64,000 bases of DNA from Myxococcales bacterium (GTDB lineage Bacteria; Myxococcota_A; Polyangia; Polyangiales; Polyangiaceae), in NCBI GenBank assembly GCA_016706225.1, contig JADJKB010000005.1, forward strand, positions 868,001-932,000. Reading direction: 5' to 3'. A model generated the notes under the pieces. The model was not told where the DNA came from, searched no databases, and worked only from the letters and a program-made list of their open reading frames with translations. Every line of letters begins with the position of its first letter. The first letter of the stretch is position 1. The position numbers were made by a program, and so were the translations under genes. Positions 35,802-44,147 of this stretch are shown piece by piece.

Positions 35802-37202
35802 ATGGCTGTCCATTCGGTGAAACAGGCACTGTCCGGGGCGGTGGAGGAAGGCGCGGAGCTCACGGTTCGCGGCTGGATCCGCACACGCCGCGACAGCAAG
35901 GCGGGACTCTCGTTCCTCCACGTCAGCGACGGCTCGTGTTTTGCGCCGATCCAGGTGGTCGCCGACAAGGCGCTGGAGAACTACGAACGGGACGTGCTGC
36001 GCCTCGGACCGGGCTGTTCGCTGGTCTGCACCGGGACCCTCGCTCGCTCTCAGGGCAAGGGTCAGGCCTTCGAGATCCAGGCGAAGACTGTCGAGGTGCT
36101 CGGCTTCGTCGACGATCCGGAGAGTTACCCCATCCAGCCCAAGGCCCACAGCATGGAGTTCTTGCGCGAGGTCGCACACCTCCGGCCGCGCACGAACACG
36201 TTTGGCGCCGTGACGCGGGTGCGCAACTGCATTGCGCAAGCCGTCCACCGTTTCTTCCACGAGCAAGGCTTCAACTGGATCGCGACGCCAATCATCACCG
36301 CCAACGACTGCGAGGGCGCCGGGCAGATGTTCCGGGTCTCGGCGCTCGATCTCGCCAACCTGCCTCGGACACCCGACGGCAAGGTCGACTATCAGCAGGA
36401 CTTCTTCGGCAAGGAAGCGTTCCTCACCGTCTCCGGGCAGCTAGCCGTCGAGGCCTACTGCCTGGCCCTGAGCAAGGTCTACACCTTCGGTCCCACGTTT
36501 CGCGCCGAGAACTCCAACACCGCGCGCCACCTGGCCGAGTTCTGGATGGTCGAACCGGAGATCGCGTTCGCCGATCTGAACGACGACGCGGATCTGGCCG
36601 AGGCGTTTCTGAAGTACGTCTTCCGCGCCGTGCTCGCCGAGTGTGCCGACGACATGAAGTTCTTCGTCGAGCGGGTCGACAAGGCGGCCATCGAACGGCT
36701 GGAGGGCTTCGTGGACCAAGCGTTCGCCCGCGTGGACTACGGCGACGCCATCAAGATCCTGGAAAAGAGCGGCAAGAAGTTCGAGTTCCCGGTCAGCTGG
36801 GGCATGGACCTGCAGACCGAGCACGAACGCTTCTTGACCGAGGCGGAGTTCAAGTCGCCGGTGGTGGTGATGAACTACCCGGAGAAGATCAAGGCGTTCT
36901 ACATGCGGCTCAACGCCGACGAAAAGACCGTGGCCGCCATGGACGTGCTCGCGCCCGGCATCGGGGAGATCATCGGCGGGTCGCAGCGCGAGGAGCGCCT
37001 CGAGTTGCTCGACCGGCGCATGCAGGCCTTTGGTCTGAATCCAGCGTCGTATCAGTGGTACCGGGATCTGCGACGTTACGGCAGCGTGCCGCATGCCGGC
37101 TTCGGGCTCGGCCTCGAGCGACTCGTCGTCTACGTTTGTGGGCTCGCCAACATTCGCGACGCGATCCCGTATCCGCGCACCCCGGGCAACGCAGAGTTCT
37201 GA
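35802..37202 (+). CDS. asnS: Asparaginyl-tRNA synthetase
   Basis: A 466-residue class IIb aminoacyl-tRNA synthetase. The N-terminal OB-fold (VRGWIRTRRDSKAGLSFLHVSDGS) binds the anticodon. The catalytic core shows motif 2 (FRAENSNTARHLAEFWMVEPE) and motif 3 (GFGLGLERLVVYVCGL). The ENSNT and PRTPGNAEF signatures distinguish AsnRS from AspRS. It charges tRNA-Asn. ATG 35802 has GGAGG upstream. No gatCAB genes are seen next to it, consistent with a direct route. Confidence 0.97.
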   Translation: MAVHSVKQALSGAVEEGAELTVRGWIRTRRDSKAGLSFLHVSDGSCFAPIQVVADKALENYERDVLRLGPGCSLVCTGTLARSQGKGQAFEIQAKTVEVLGFVDDPESYPIQPKAHSMEFLREVAHLRPRTNTFGAVTRVRNCIAQAVHRFFHEQGFNWIATPIITANDCEGAGQMFRVSALDLANLPRTPDGKVDYQQDFFGKEAFLTVSGQLAVEAYCLALSKVYTFGPTFRAENSNTARHLAEFWMVEPEIAFADLNDDADLAEAFLKYVFRAVLAECADDMKFFVERVDKAAIERLEGFVDQAFARVDYGDAIKILEKSGKKFEFPVSWGMDLQTEHERFLTEAEFKSPVVVMNYPEKIKAFYMRLNADEKTVAAMDVLAPGIGEIIGGSQREERLELLDRRMQAFGLNPASYQWYRDLRRYGSVPHAGFGLGLERLVVYVCGLANIRDAIPYPRTPGNAEF

Positions 37203-37305
37203 GCGCGGCGGCAGCCCGCGCCTGCTTCGGCTTCGACCCGAGCGATCACCGGGGAAATCGCCGCCAACATTTACGCGGCCCCGAGCGGGTCCTAGATCGT
37301 GGTCC

Positions 37306-38256
37306 GTGCATCGCTTCCCACTGGTCCTGACGCTGGCTGGAGTTTGTCTTGCGTGGCCCGCCGCCGCGCAGGACGACCCGCCCCCGCCCCCGCCCCCCGA
37401 GCCGGGTGCCGAACCCGAACCCGAACCCGCGCCGCCGCCACCGCCCCCCGCGCCCGCGCCCGCGCCCGCGCCGAGCGCAACAGCGCCCGCTGGACTGCCG
37501 CCGACCGGCACCCAAGCGCCACCGTCGGCGAGTGCGTACGACACCGAGCCCCCGCCTCCTCAGCAGCAACCCGGTTACGCGCCGCTCGACTACGGCGCGC
37601 CGCCGCCTCCGCCGCCCGAGAAGCCGTCGGGCAATGGCTTCGAGATGCCGCCGTGGTCGCTGCGCGTCGACCCGTTCAACTGGCTGCTCGAAGGACGCCT
37701 TGGGTTCGAGACCGAGGTGGCGCTGTTCAACTTCCTCTCCGTGGAGGTGGTGCCCGTCTTCGTTGCGAACGAGAAACCCCCGACCTTGAACCTGGGTGGC
37801 GCGCCCGACGTGTTGCGGCAGAAGTCGAACGGCCTCGGTCCGATGAGCGGCGCGGCGGTCGACGTTGGGTTCTGGCTCGATGGCAAGCCGCTTCGGGGCT
37901 ACGTGATCCGCGTCGGCATGACGAACTACGCGTACGAATACCGAACCGAAGACGATGCGGGCTTGATCGACAAGGTCGAGACCGTCGAGCGCGAGGCGTT
38001 TTTCATGTTCGGCTCGCACTCTCGCTGGGGTGCTTTCACCATCTCCGGTGGCATCGGCCTCGGGCTCCACTTGAACAAACAGCAGCGCTGTTTTCCCAGC
38101 GGAGCCACTTCGCCGAGCCAGGCCACGAGCGACAAGTGCGACAACCAGCTCCTGATCTCGATCGATCGGCAGGCCCAAGATCAGGTGGACCTGAACGGCC
38201 CGCTCTTCCCTGCGGATCTGTTCGGGCGTTTCTCCCTCGGTGTCAGCTTCGACTGA
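37306..38256 (+). CDS. Exported Pro-rich protein with outer-membrane barrel-like domain
   Basis: About 316 residues from GTG 37306. A signal peptide (AWPAAAQ-D) is followed by about 90 residues of Pro/Glu/Ala-rich spacer, including PEPEPE and PAPAPAPA repeats, then a beta-rich C-terminal domain of about 200 residues (from MPPWSLRVDPFNWLLEGR) ending in GRFSLGVSFD, resembling a barrel strand terminus. A -10-like TAGATC lies 7 bases before the GTG and there is no Shine-Dalgarno. Function unknown. Confidence 0.72.
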   Translation: MHRFPLVLTLAGVCLAWPAAAQDDPPPPPPPEPGAEPEPEPAPPPPPPAPAPAPAPSATAPAGLPPTGTQAPPSASAYDTEPPPPQQQPGYAPLDYGAPPPPPPEKPSGNGFEMPPWSLRVDPFNWLLEGRLGFETEVALFNFLSVEVVPVFVANEKPPTLNLGGAPDVLRQKSNGLGPMSGAAVDVGFWLDGKPLRGYVIRVGMTNYAYEYRTEDDAGLIDKVETVEREAFFMFGSHSRWGAFTISGGIGLGLHLNKQQRCFPSGATSPSQATSDKCDNQLLISIDRQAQDQVDLNGPLFPADLFGRFSLGVSFD

Positions 38257-38258
38257 GG

Positions 38259-39563
38259 CTACCGCTGCGGGGCTTTGTAGCGCTGAAACAGCGCGGTCTG
38301 CCGGTTCTCCAGCGACGCGCGGCGGCCCCGCAAGAACACGGCCTCGACCTTGGTCGACAGCTCGAAGGGATCACCCGACCAGAGGGTGAGGTTGGCGACC
38401 AGGCCTGCAGCGACGCGGCCGTAGCGTTTGTCGAGCGCGAATGCGCTCGCAGGCGCCCGGGTCACTGCGTCCAGCGCCGTCGCGTGCGGGAGCCCGGCGC
38501 GCACGGCGTTGCCGGCGATCTGCCGGAGCTTGCGGGCGTTGTGGACCTCTCCACTCGCGATGATCAGCGGCACGCCGGCGGCCGCGAGCCGCGCCGCGTT
38601 GTCGTCGCGCACGAAGCGGGCAGAGAAGGTGCGGGGCAGGTTGTCGAGGGGGAAGTTGATGACCGGCGTCTTGGCCTTGGCCAGGGCGTCGGCCACCTTC
38701 CAGCCCTCGGCCGCTGAAGCGATCACGGCTTTGAGTTTGTTCGCACGCGCGAGCTCGAGCACCGACAGGATGTCCGCCGCGCGGTCGACCTCGAAGATCA
38801 CCGGGAGTTTTCCGGCCAGCGACTCAGCGACCGCCCGCAGATCAAGCCGGCTGGCGACCAGCTTGCGCATCTGGTTCTTGTCGAACCCGCCGGGGTTCCT
38901 GCTGAGCTCGCGGGCGTCGTCGAACAGCTCGCGCAGAGCCAGCAGCGAGGCGCCGACGCTGACCTGTTCCCCTTCATACCAGGCGTTGTTGAGGCCTACG
39001 TGTAGCGCGAGGCGTCGCACGACGACGTTCGTGGTGGAGGTCTCGTCATCGAGATCGATCCAGGCGCTCTGGCCGCTGATCAGCCCACCGCTCGGCACGA
39101 CTCCCACACTGGTGACACCGCCGGCGCGGGTGACCCCCACGGCGCTGGCCGCCGGGTCGTACCCATCCGCGGCCAGGTACGCGGCGCGGATCGGGTTTTT
39201 GCTGGCCATCTCCGCGTTGCGGCTCGAACGCTCCAGCTCGACCTCCATCAGGCCGGTGCCCGTCACCAGATCGACGAAGCCGGCCGTCAGGGTCATGCCT
39301 TTGGCCTCGATGACCTGGCTGCCCTTGGCCGGCTCGCCGCCGCTGACGACGCGCGTGATCTTGCCGCCGTCGAGCTCGACCAGGGAGTCTTCCAGCGGCG
39401 GCGCGTCGGCGCTGAGCACCCGGGCGCCGCGCAAGCTCAGCCGCGGAGGCACGCTCGTGCGAGCCGTTGGCGTTTTTCCTGGCAGCGGCGGCGCGCCGAG
39501 CACCGTGCGGGGAGCGAGGCCGAGCGCCGAGAGGATGAGCAGTGAACGCCGGCCGAGCCTCAT
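38259..39563 (-). CDS. Amidohydrolase paralogue lacking the HxH metal motif
   Basis: A 434-residue exported protein with a signal peptide ending near VLG-A. It is homologous in layout to the gene upstream (VIEAKGMTLTAGFVDL versus LDARGKVVTPGLIDTHSH), but the first metal motif reads DLVTGTG where HxH should be, and the later His ligands are also not recognisable. The C-terminal composite-domain strands (LVANLTLWSGDPFE) are kept. The fold is therefore an amidohydrolase-type barrel without the usual metal site. The ATG at 39563 overlaps the upstream stop (ATGA), so the two are coupled. Confidence 0.8.
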   Translation of the reverse strand: MRLGRRSLLILSALGLAPRTVLGAPPLPGKTPTARTSVPPRLSLRGARVLSADAPPLEDSLVELDGGKITRVVSGGEPAKGSQVIEAKGMTLTAGFVDLVTGTGLMEVELERSSRNAEMASKNPIRAAYLAADGYDPAASAVGVTRAGGVTSVGVVPSGGLISGQSAWIDLDDETSTTNVVVRRLALHVGLNNAWYEGEQVSVGASLLALRELFDDARELSRNPGGFDKNQMRKLVASRLDLRAVAESLAGKLPVIFEVDRAADILSVLELARANKLKAVIASAAEGWKVADALAKAKTPVINFPLDNLPRTFSARFVRDDNAARLAAAGVPLIIASGEVHNARKLRQIAGNAVRAGLPHATALDAVTRAPASAFALDKRYGRVAAGLVANLTLWSGDPFELSTKVEAVFLRGRRASLENRQTALFQRYKAPQR

Positions 39564-41146
39564 GGGGCTGCCTCGTAGTCGCTCGAGTGGGGGCCCGGGC
39601 TCTTGGAGTCGAAGCGCAAGACCCCGTCGATGAAAACGAGCTCCGCGCGCGCGTACACACTGAGTGGATCGCCGCTCCAGATCACGACGTCGGCGTCCTT
39701 CCCCGCGGCCAGCGTCCCGACCCGGTCTTCGATGCCGAGGGCCCACGCGGGGTTCTGGGTGACCCAGGTGATGGCGCGCGACGGGTCGATGGCAATGCCG
39801 GAGTGAATGCCGCTGTACAGTGCCTTGGCGGCCTCTTGATTCAAACGCTGAATGCCCTCGGCGGAATCCGAATGAACCACCGGGCGCCCGCCCGCGCTCG
39901 CGACGAGCGCGATGTTCTCCGGGATGCCGTCGTAGGCTTCGAGCTTGAAGCCCCACCAGTCGGCCCAGGTGGAGACTGCGATGTTGCGTCGCGCCAGCTC
40001 GCCGCGGATCTTGTACGCCTCCAGTGCGTGATGGAAGCTCCGGACCTTCACGCCCATCTCGTCGGTCAGCGCTAGCATGCGTGTCATGTCGTCGGCGCGG
40101 TAACAGTGGATGTGGAGCAAGATCTTGCCGTCGAGGACTGCCGCGATCGTCTCCGCGCCGAGGTCCCGATCCGGAGGGAGCACCTCGGGGGGGATCTGCG
40201 GCTCCTCGAGCTCGTCCTTTGCCCAGTCGCGCTCCCAGGCCTCGCATTGCCGCCTCTTCTTGGCCTCGGTCTGCGTGCGACACCAGCTCCGGCGCGCGCT
40301 GCGCTCCTGGCGTTTGGCCGCGTATTCCGCGCGTTTTTTCCCGAACTCGTCGCTGCGCCGTGTGTCGTTGTCGCGCCACGTGCGCCAGGCTTCTCGGAGC
40401 TTGGCCGCTGCGAGAAACGCCTCGCGCTGCGCCGCCAGGTTCCCCATGCGCGTCGACGGAGTCTGTTTGCGCTCGCCGTACACCCGCTTCGGGTTTTCTC
40501 CGCAGGCCATCTTCAGCCCGGCAGGTGCGCCGGCAAAACGCATGTCGTTGCCCGTTGTCGCCCGCCGAAGTTTGATGGTCACCGCTCGCCCGCCGACCAA
40601 ATTCGCGGAGCCTGGCAGTACCTGGAGCGTGGTCACCCCGCCGGCGACGGCGCGTTCGATCGCCGGGTCCTGCGCCCAGAACGCGTCGAGCGCCCGCACG
40701 CCGGCGGTCACGGGTGAAGTTGCCTCGTTGCCGTCCTGGTGGGCCAGGGCCTGGGGCACGGGATACACGCCGATGTGCGAGTGGGTGTCGATGAGCCCTG
40801 GGGTGACCACTTTGCCTCGAGCGTCGAGCACCCGCGCCGAGGCCGGCGCACTGCCATCGCCGGAGCCGAGGCTCTTGATCTTGCCGTCCGCGAACAGCAA
40901 GAACCCGCGCTCGATGACCCGACCGTCACCAAGCAAGAGCCTCGCACCCCGCACCAGGACTGCCTGAGGCTGTCTCGCCGTGGGTTCGGCTGCGTCCGTC
41001 TCGTCCGCGAGCCAAGGGGGCTGCCGAGCTGCGGCGTGGGGCAGAGTCCGTGGCGTCACCTTGGGTGGAGGGCCGAGCTGCGCAGTCGGCGCCCCGCAGG
41101 CGGCTGCGCTGAGCAGGAGCGGGAGAGAGAACCTCGCGAGGAGCAC
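39560..41146 (-). CDS. Amidohydrolase-family lipoprotein
   Basis: A 528-residue predicted lipoprotein (AAAC lipobox) with a complete amidohydrolase-type core: TPGLIDTHSHIGVYP with the HxH, the HIHCYRADDM and FHHALEAY histidines, HSDSAEG with the Asp, and the composite-domain strand DADVVIWSGDPL. A charged helical insertion lies around 225-300 (AAQREAFLAAAKLREAWRT, AKRQERSARRSW), not typical of the family. It should hydrolyse an amide or cyclic substrate outside the cytoplasm. GTG 41146 is the likely start. It is coupled by ATGA to a paralogue that has lost its HxH. Confidence 0.85.
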   Translation of the reverse strand: MLLARFSLPLLLSAAACGAPTAQLGPPPKVTPRTLPHAAARQPPWLADETDAAEPTARQPQAVLVRGARLLLGDGRVIERGFLLFADGKIKSLGSGDGSAPASARVLDARGKVVTPGLIDTHSHIGVYPVPQALAHQDGNEATSPVTAGVRALDAFWAQDPAIERAVAGGVTTLQVLPGSANLVGGRAVTIKLRRATTGNDMRFAGAPAGLKMACGENPKRVYGERKQTPSTRMGNLAAQREAFLAAAKLREAWRTWRDNDTRRSDEFGKKRAEYAAKRQERSARRSWCRTQTEAKKRRQCEAWERDWAKDELEEPQIPPEVLPPDRDLGAETIAAVLDGKILLHIHCYRADDMTRMLALTDEMGVKVRSFHHALEAYKIRGELARRNIAVSTWADWWGFKLEAYDGIPENIALVASAGGRPVVHSDSAEGIQRLNQEAAKALYSGIHSGIAIDPSRAITWVTQNPAWALGIEDRVGTLAAGKDADVVIWSGDPLSVYARAELVFIDGVLRFDSKSPGPHSSDYEAAP

Positions 41147-41249
41147 TGGGCTTTGACTTTACACGGCAGCGGGTCGAGATCTCACGCTCCATTCGAGCTC
41201 TGCGCTCGACAGGGCGCCCGAGCGACCGAGTATCATGCACAAACCCGTG

Positions 41250-42581
41250 ATGACCGCAGCCCCGAAGCAGCGCTGGACGTCGGCGTTCGTGGACCCCGAG
41301 CTCGAGCGGGCGTTCCGGGCCGACTCGGTGGCGGCGCTCCGGCGGTATTTGCGCTTCAGTATCGGTCTCACCTCGCTCGTGTTCCTGTCTTACGGTCTGC
41401 ACGACCTGCTGGTGGTGCCCGAGGTTCACGAGCGCGCGTGGCTCGTTCGCTACGGGTTGTTCGGACCGATTGCCGTCGCCGTGTACGCGCTCATCGGCTC
41501 CCGCTTCCTCGCTCGCTTCGGACAGCTCGCGATGCTGGTGTACGGGCTCGCCGCGAGCGGAGTGGTGCTCTACATCGGTGCCATCGCCGGGCGCGACGGT
41601 TTCTTCCTCTACACCTCGTACTCGGTGTTGTTCGTGACCGTGGGCCCCTTCGTCGCGCGCATGACGCCGGTGACGCAGATCGGCTACACCCTCGCGTCGC
41701 TGAGCCTCTACAATCTCCTCGAGGCGGTCCAGGTTGGAAGCCCGCTCTCGGTCCGCGCTTCCATCAGCACGACTCTGCTCTCCCTGGGCGCGATTGGCGC
41801 GCTGATTTCCCGGGAGCTCGAGGGGCAGGCGCGCGACGCGTTCTTGCAACGCCGCCTCATCAGCCAGCAGGTGGAGGCCATCGAGCGCGAGAAGGAGCGC
41901 AGCGAAGAGCTGCTCTTGAACGTGTTGCCGCCGAGCATCGCCCAGCGGTTGATGAGCGAAGACGGCGCGATCGCCGACGGTTTCGCCCAGGTCTCGGTGC
42001 TGTTCGCCGACATCGTCGGGTTTACCGAGATGTCGCAGCGCCTCACGCCGCAACAGGTCGTGATGCGCCTGAACCAGATCTTCTCCAGCTTCGATGATCT
42101 GGTCGACAAGTTGAAGCTCGAGAAGATCAAGACGATTGGCGACGCCTACATGGTCGCGGGCGGGCTCCACAGCCACGAGTACGATCACGCCCAGACCATC
42201 GCCGAGATGGCCCTGGCGATGCAGCGGCGAATGCTCGAGTTCAGCCGGGAGTTCGGCGACGACCTCAGCTTGCGAATTGGCATCAATACCGGCCCCGTCG
42301 TGGCGGGGGTGATCGGCAAGAAGAAGTTCATCTACGACGTGTGGGGTGACACCGTGAACATTGCGAGCCGCATGGAGAGTCACTCGGAGCCGCGCAGCAT
42401 TCAGGTCTCCGAGTCGACCTACGAGCTGCTGAAAGATCGATACGAGCTGCGCGCGCGCGGTGAGCTCGAGGTCAAGGGCAAAGGCAAGATGAAGACCTGG
42501 TTCCTGGTCGGGCTCGTGCCGGACTCAGTCGGCCGGCGCCCTGCCTCGACGCAGCTGCCGCAGAAGGTCAAGCCGAGCTGA
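41250..42581 (+). CDS. Membrane adenylate cyclase (class III)
   Basis: About 443 residues. An N-terminal six-helix membrane region leads through a coiled-coil-like segment (EAIEREKERSEELLLNVLPPSI) to a class III cyclase domain: VLFADIVGFTEMS with the first metal Asp, IKTIGDAYM (Lys for adenine), and YDVWGDTVNIASRM. The Asp of YDVWG is the second adenine-specifying residue, so the product should be cAMP. The start at 41235 lies within a -10-like TATCAT, so I prefer ATG 41250 (MTAAPKQRW), 13 bases after it; GTG 41247 is another option. Its 3' end overlaps the converging monooxygenase gene by 14 bases. Confidence 0.9.
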   Translation: MTAAPKQRWTSAFVDPELERAFRADSVAALRRYLRFSIGLTSLVFLSYGLHDLLVVPEVHERAWLVRYGLFGPIAVAVYALIGSRFLARFGQLAMLVYGLAASGVVLYIGAIAGRDGFFLYTSYSVLFVTVGPFVARMTPVTQIGYTLASLSLYNLLEAVQVGSPLSVRASISTTLLSLGAIGALISRELEGQARDAFLQRRLISQQVEAIEREKERSEELLLNVLPPSIAQRLMSEDGAIADGFAQVSVLFADIVGFTEMSQRLTPQQVVMRLNQIFSSFDDLVDKLKLEKIKTIGDAYMVAGGLHSHEYDHAQTIAEMALAMQRRMLEFSREFGDDLSLRIGINTGPVVAGVIGKKKFIYDVWGDTVNIASRMESHSEPRSIQVSESTYELLKDRYELRARGELEVKGKGKMKTWFLVGLVPDSVGRRPASTQLPQKVKPS

Positions 42582-44109
42582 GCGCCCGAACGGCGTCGCG
42601 GGTCTCGTCACGGCCGGCGACCGAGAGTTGGTAGTCGCGCGGCTCGAAGCGCGCCGTGGCCAGGCGAAACTCCGCGCACATGCCGGGCCAGATGGTGGTG
42701 TTCTTGCCGCTCTCGTTCAGGTACCAGCTGCGGCAGCCGGTGTGCCAGACGGTCGTCTGCAAGCGTTCCTGGAGTCGTTCGTTGAAGCGGTCCTGCGCCT
42801 CCCTTCGCACCGCGAGATAGGTGTCGGGTTTGCGCCGCAGGAGCTGCACACAGCGCATGACGAGCGCAAGCTGGGACTCGATCATGAAGATGATCGAGTT
42901 GTGGCCCAGTCCCGTATTCGGCCCGACCAGCATGAACAGGTTGGGGAACCCGGCCACCGTGGTGCCGAGGTGCGCCTCGGCGCCATGCTCCGCCCACAGC
43001 GCGCCGAGCTCCTGGCCGCGGTCGCCCGTCACGCGGAGTGAGCCCAGGTAGTCGTGCACGTCGAAGCCCGTGCCGAACACGACGGCGTCGACCTCGCGTT
43101 CGACGCCGTCGTTGCCGACCACGGAGTGCTCGGTGAGCTCGCGGATACCGGCGGTCGAGAGCTCGACGTTCGGCTGGGCGAGGGCAGGGTAGAAGGTGTT
43201 CGACATCAGGATGCGCTTGCAGCCCATCCGGTACTGCGGCGTGAGCTTTTCGCGCAGCTCGGGATCGGAGATCGACTGACGCAAATGGCGCAGGGCCAGC
43301 CGTTCGATCAGTCGGAGCACCCGCGGTTCGTTGACGAAGGCGAAGCCCCTGACCTCGTGGGACCAGAAGATCGCCTGGCGGTGCAACAGACGCGCGCCGG
43401 GCACCCGGGCAAACGCCCACCTCTCGAGCCCGCGGTAGCGGCGCTCTCTACGCGGGAGGATCCAGGCCGGCGTCCGCTGAAAGACGTGCAGGCGTCTGGC
43501 AGTCTTGGCCAGCTCCGGTACGAACTGAATGGCGCTCGCGCCGGTACCGATGCTCGCAATGCATTTACCGCGGGGGTCGAAGCTGGTGTCCCAGGCGGCG
43601 GAGTGAAACTTGTGCCCGCGGAAGCGCTCGAGGCCCGGCAGCTTCGGAAGGGAGAAGCGGCTCAAGGGGCCGAGCCCCGAGACGACGATGCGAGCGCGCA
43701 GCGTCTCACCCGACGCGGTCGTGACGGTCCAGCGACCCGACTCGGCGTCGAACGTCGCGCTGACTGCCTCTTGTCCGAAGCGGAGGTGACGTCGTACGGC
43801 GAACTGGTCGGCGCAGCGCTCCATGTAGCGGCGGATTTCCGCCTGGGTCGCGTAGGTCTCGGTCCAATCGGGGTTGGGCGCAAACGAGAACGAGTAGACG
43901 TGGGACGGAACGTCGCACGCGCAGCCGGGATAGAGGTTGTCGCGCCAGGTTCCACCCAGGGTCTGCGCCTTTTCGAGCACGACGAAGTCGCGGATCCCCG
44001 CTCGCGCCAGGGAGATGGCCATGCCCAGACCCGCGAAGCCGGAGCCGATGATGATGGCGAACAACTCTTCGTCGTCGTGCACGCGCTGACTCCGACGCCA
44101 GTTTGCCAC
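42568..44109 (-). CDS. Baeyer-Villiger / flavin-dependent monooxygenase
   Basis: A 513-residue flavoprotein. It has the FAD site GSGFAG (22-27), the FxGxxxHxxxW fingerprint (Phe163 to Trp173), and a second nucleotide motif GTGASA (about 189-194) for NADPH. These are the class B/type I Baeyer-Villiger monooxygenase signatures, which convert ketones to esters or lactones with O2 and NADPH. The substrate is unknown and no ketone-degradation genes are nearby. GTG 44109 is the start, without a Shine-Dalgarno. Confidence 0.93.
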   Translation of the reverse strand: MANWRRSQRVHDDEELFAIIIGSGFAGLGMAISLARAGIRDFVVLEKAQTLGGTWRDNLYPGCACDVPSHVYSFSFAPNPDWTETYATQAEIRRYMERCADQFAVRRHLRFGQEAVSATFDAESGRWTVTTASGETLRARIVVSGLGPLSRFSLPKLPGLERFRGHKFHSAAWDTSFDPRGKCIASIGTGASAIQFVPELAKTARRLHVFQRTPAWILPRRERRYRGLERWAFARVPGARLLHRQAIFWSHEVRGFAFVNEPRVLRLIERLALRHLRQSISDPELREKLTPQYRMGCKRILMSNTFYPALAQPNVELSTAGIRELTEHSVVGNDGVEREVDAVVFGTGFDVHDYLGSLRVTGDRGQELGALWAEHGAEAHLGTTVAGFPNLFMLVGPNTGLGHNSIIFMIESQLALVMRCVQLLRRKPDTYLAVRREAQDRFNERLQERLQTTVWHTGCRSWYLNESGKNTTIWPGMCAEFRLATARFEPRDYQLSVAGRDETRDAVRALSSA

Positions 44110-44147
44110 GGGCTCGGCGTTGCACCAACCAGCGTGCGGGGCGCAGC

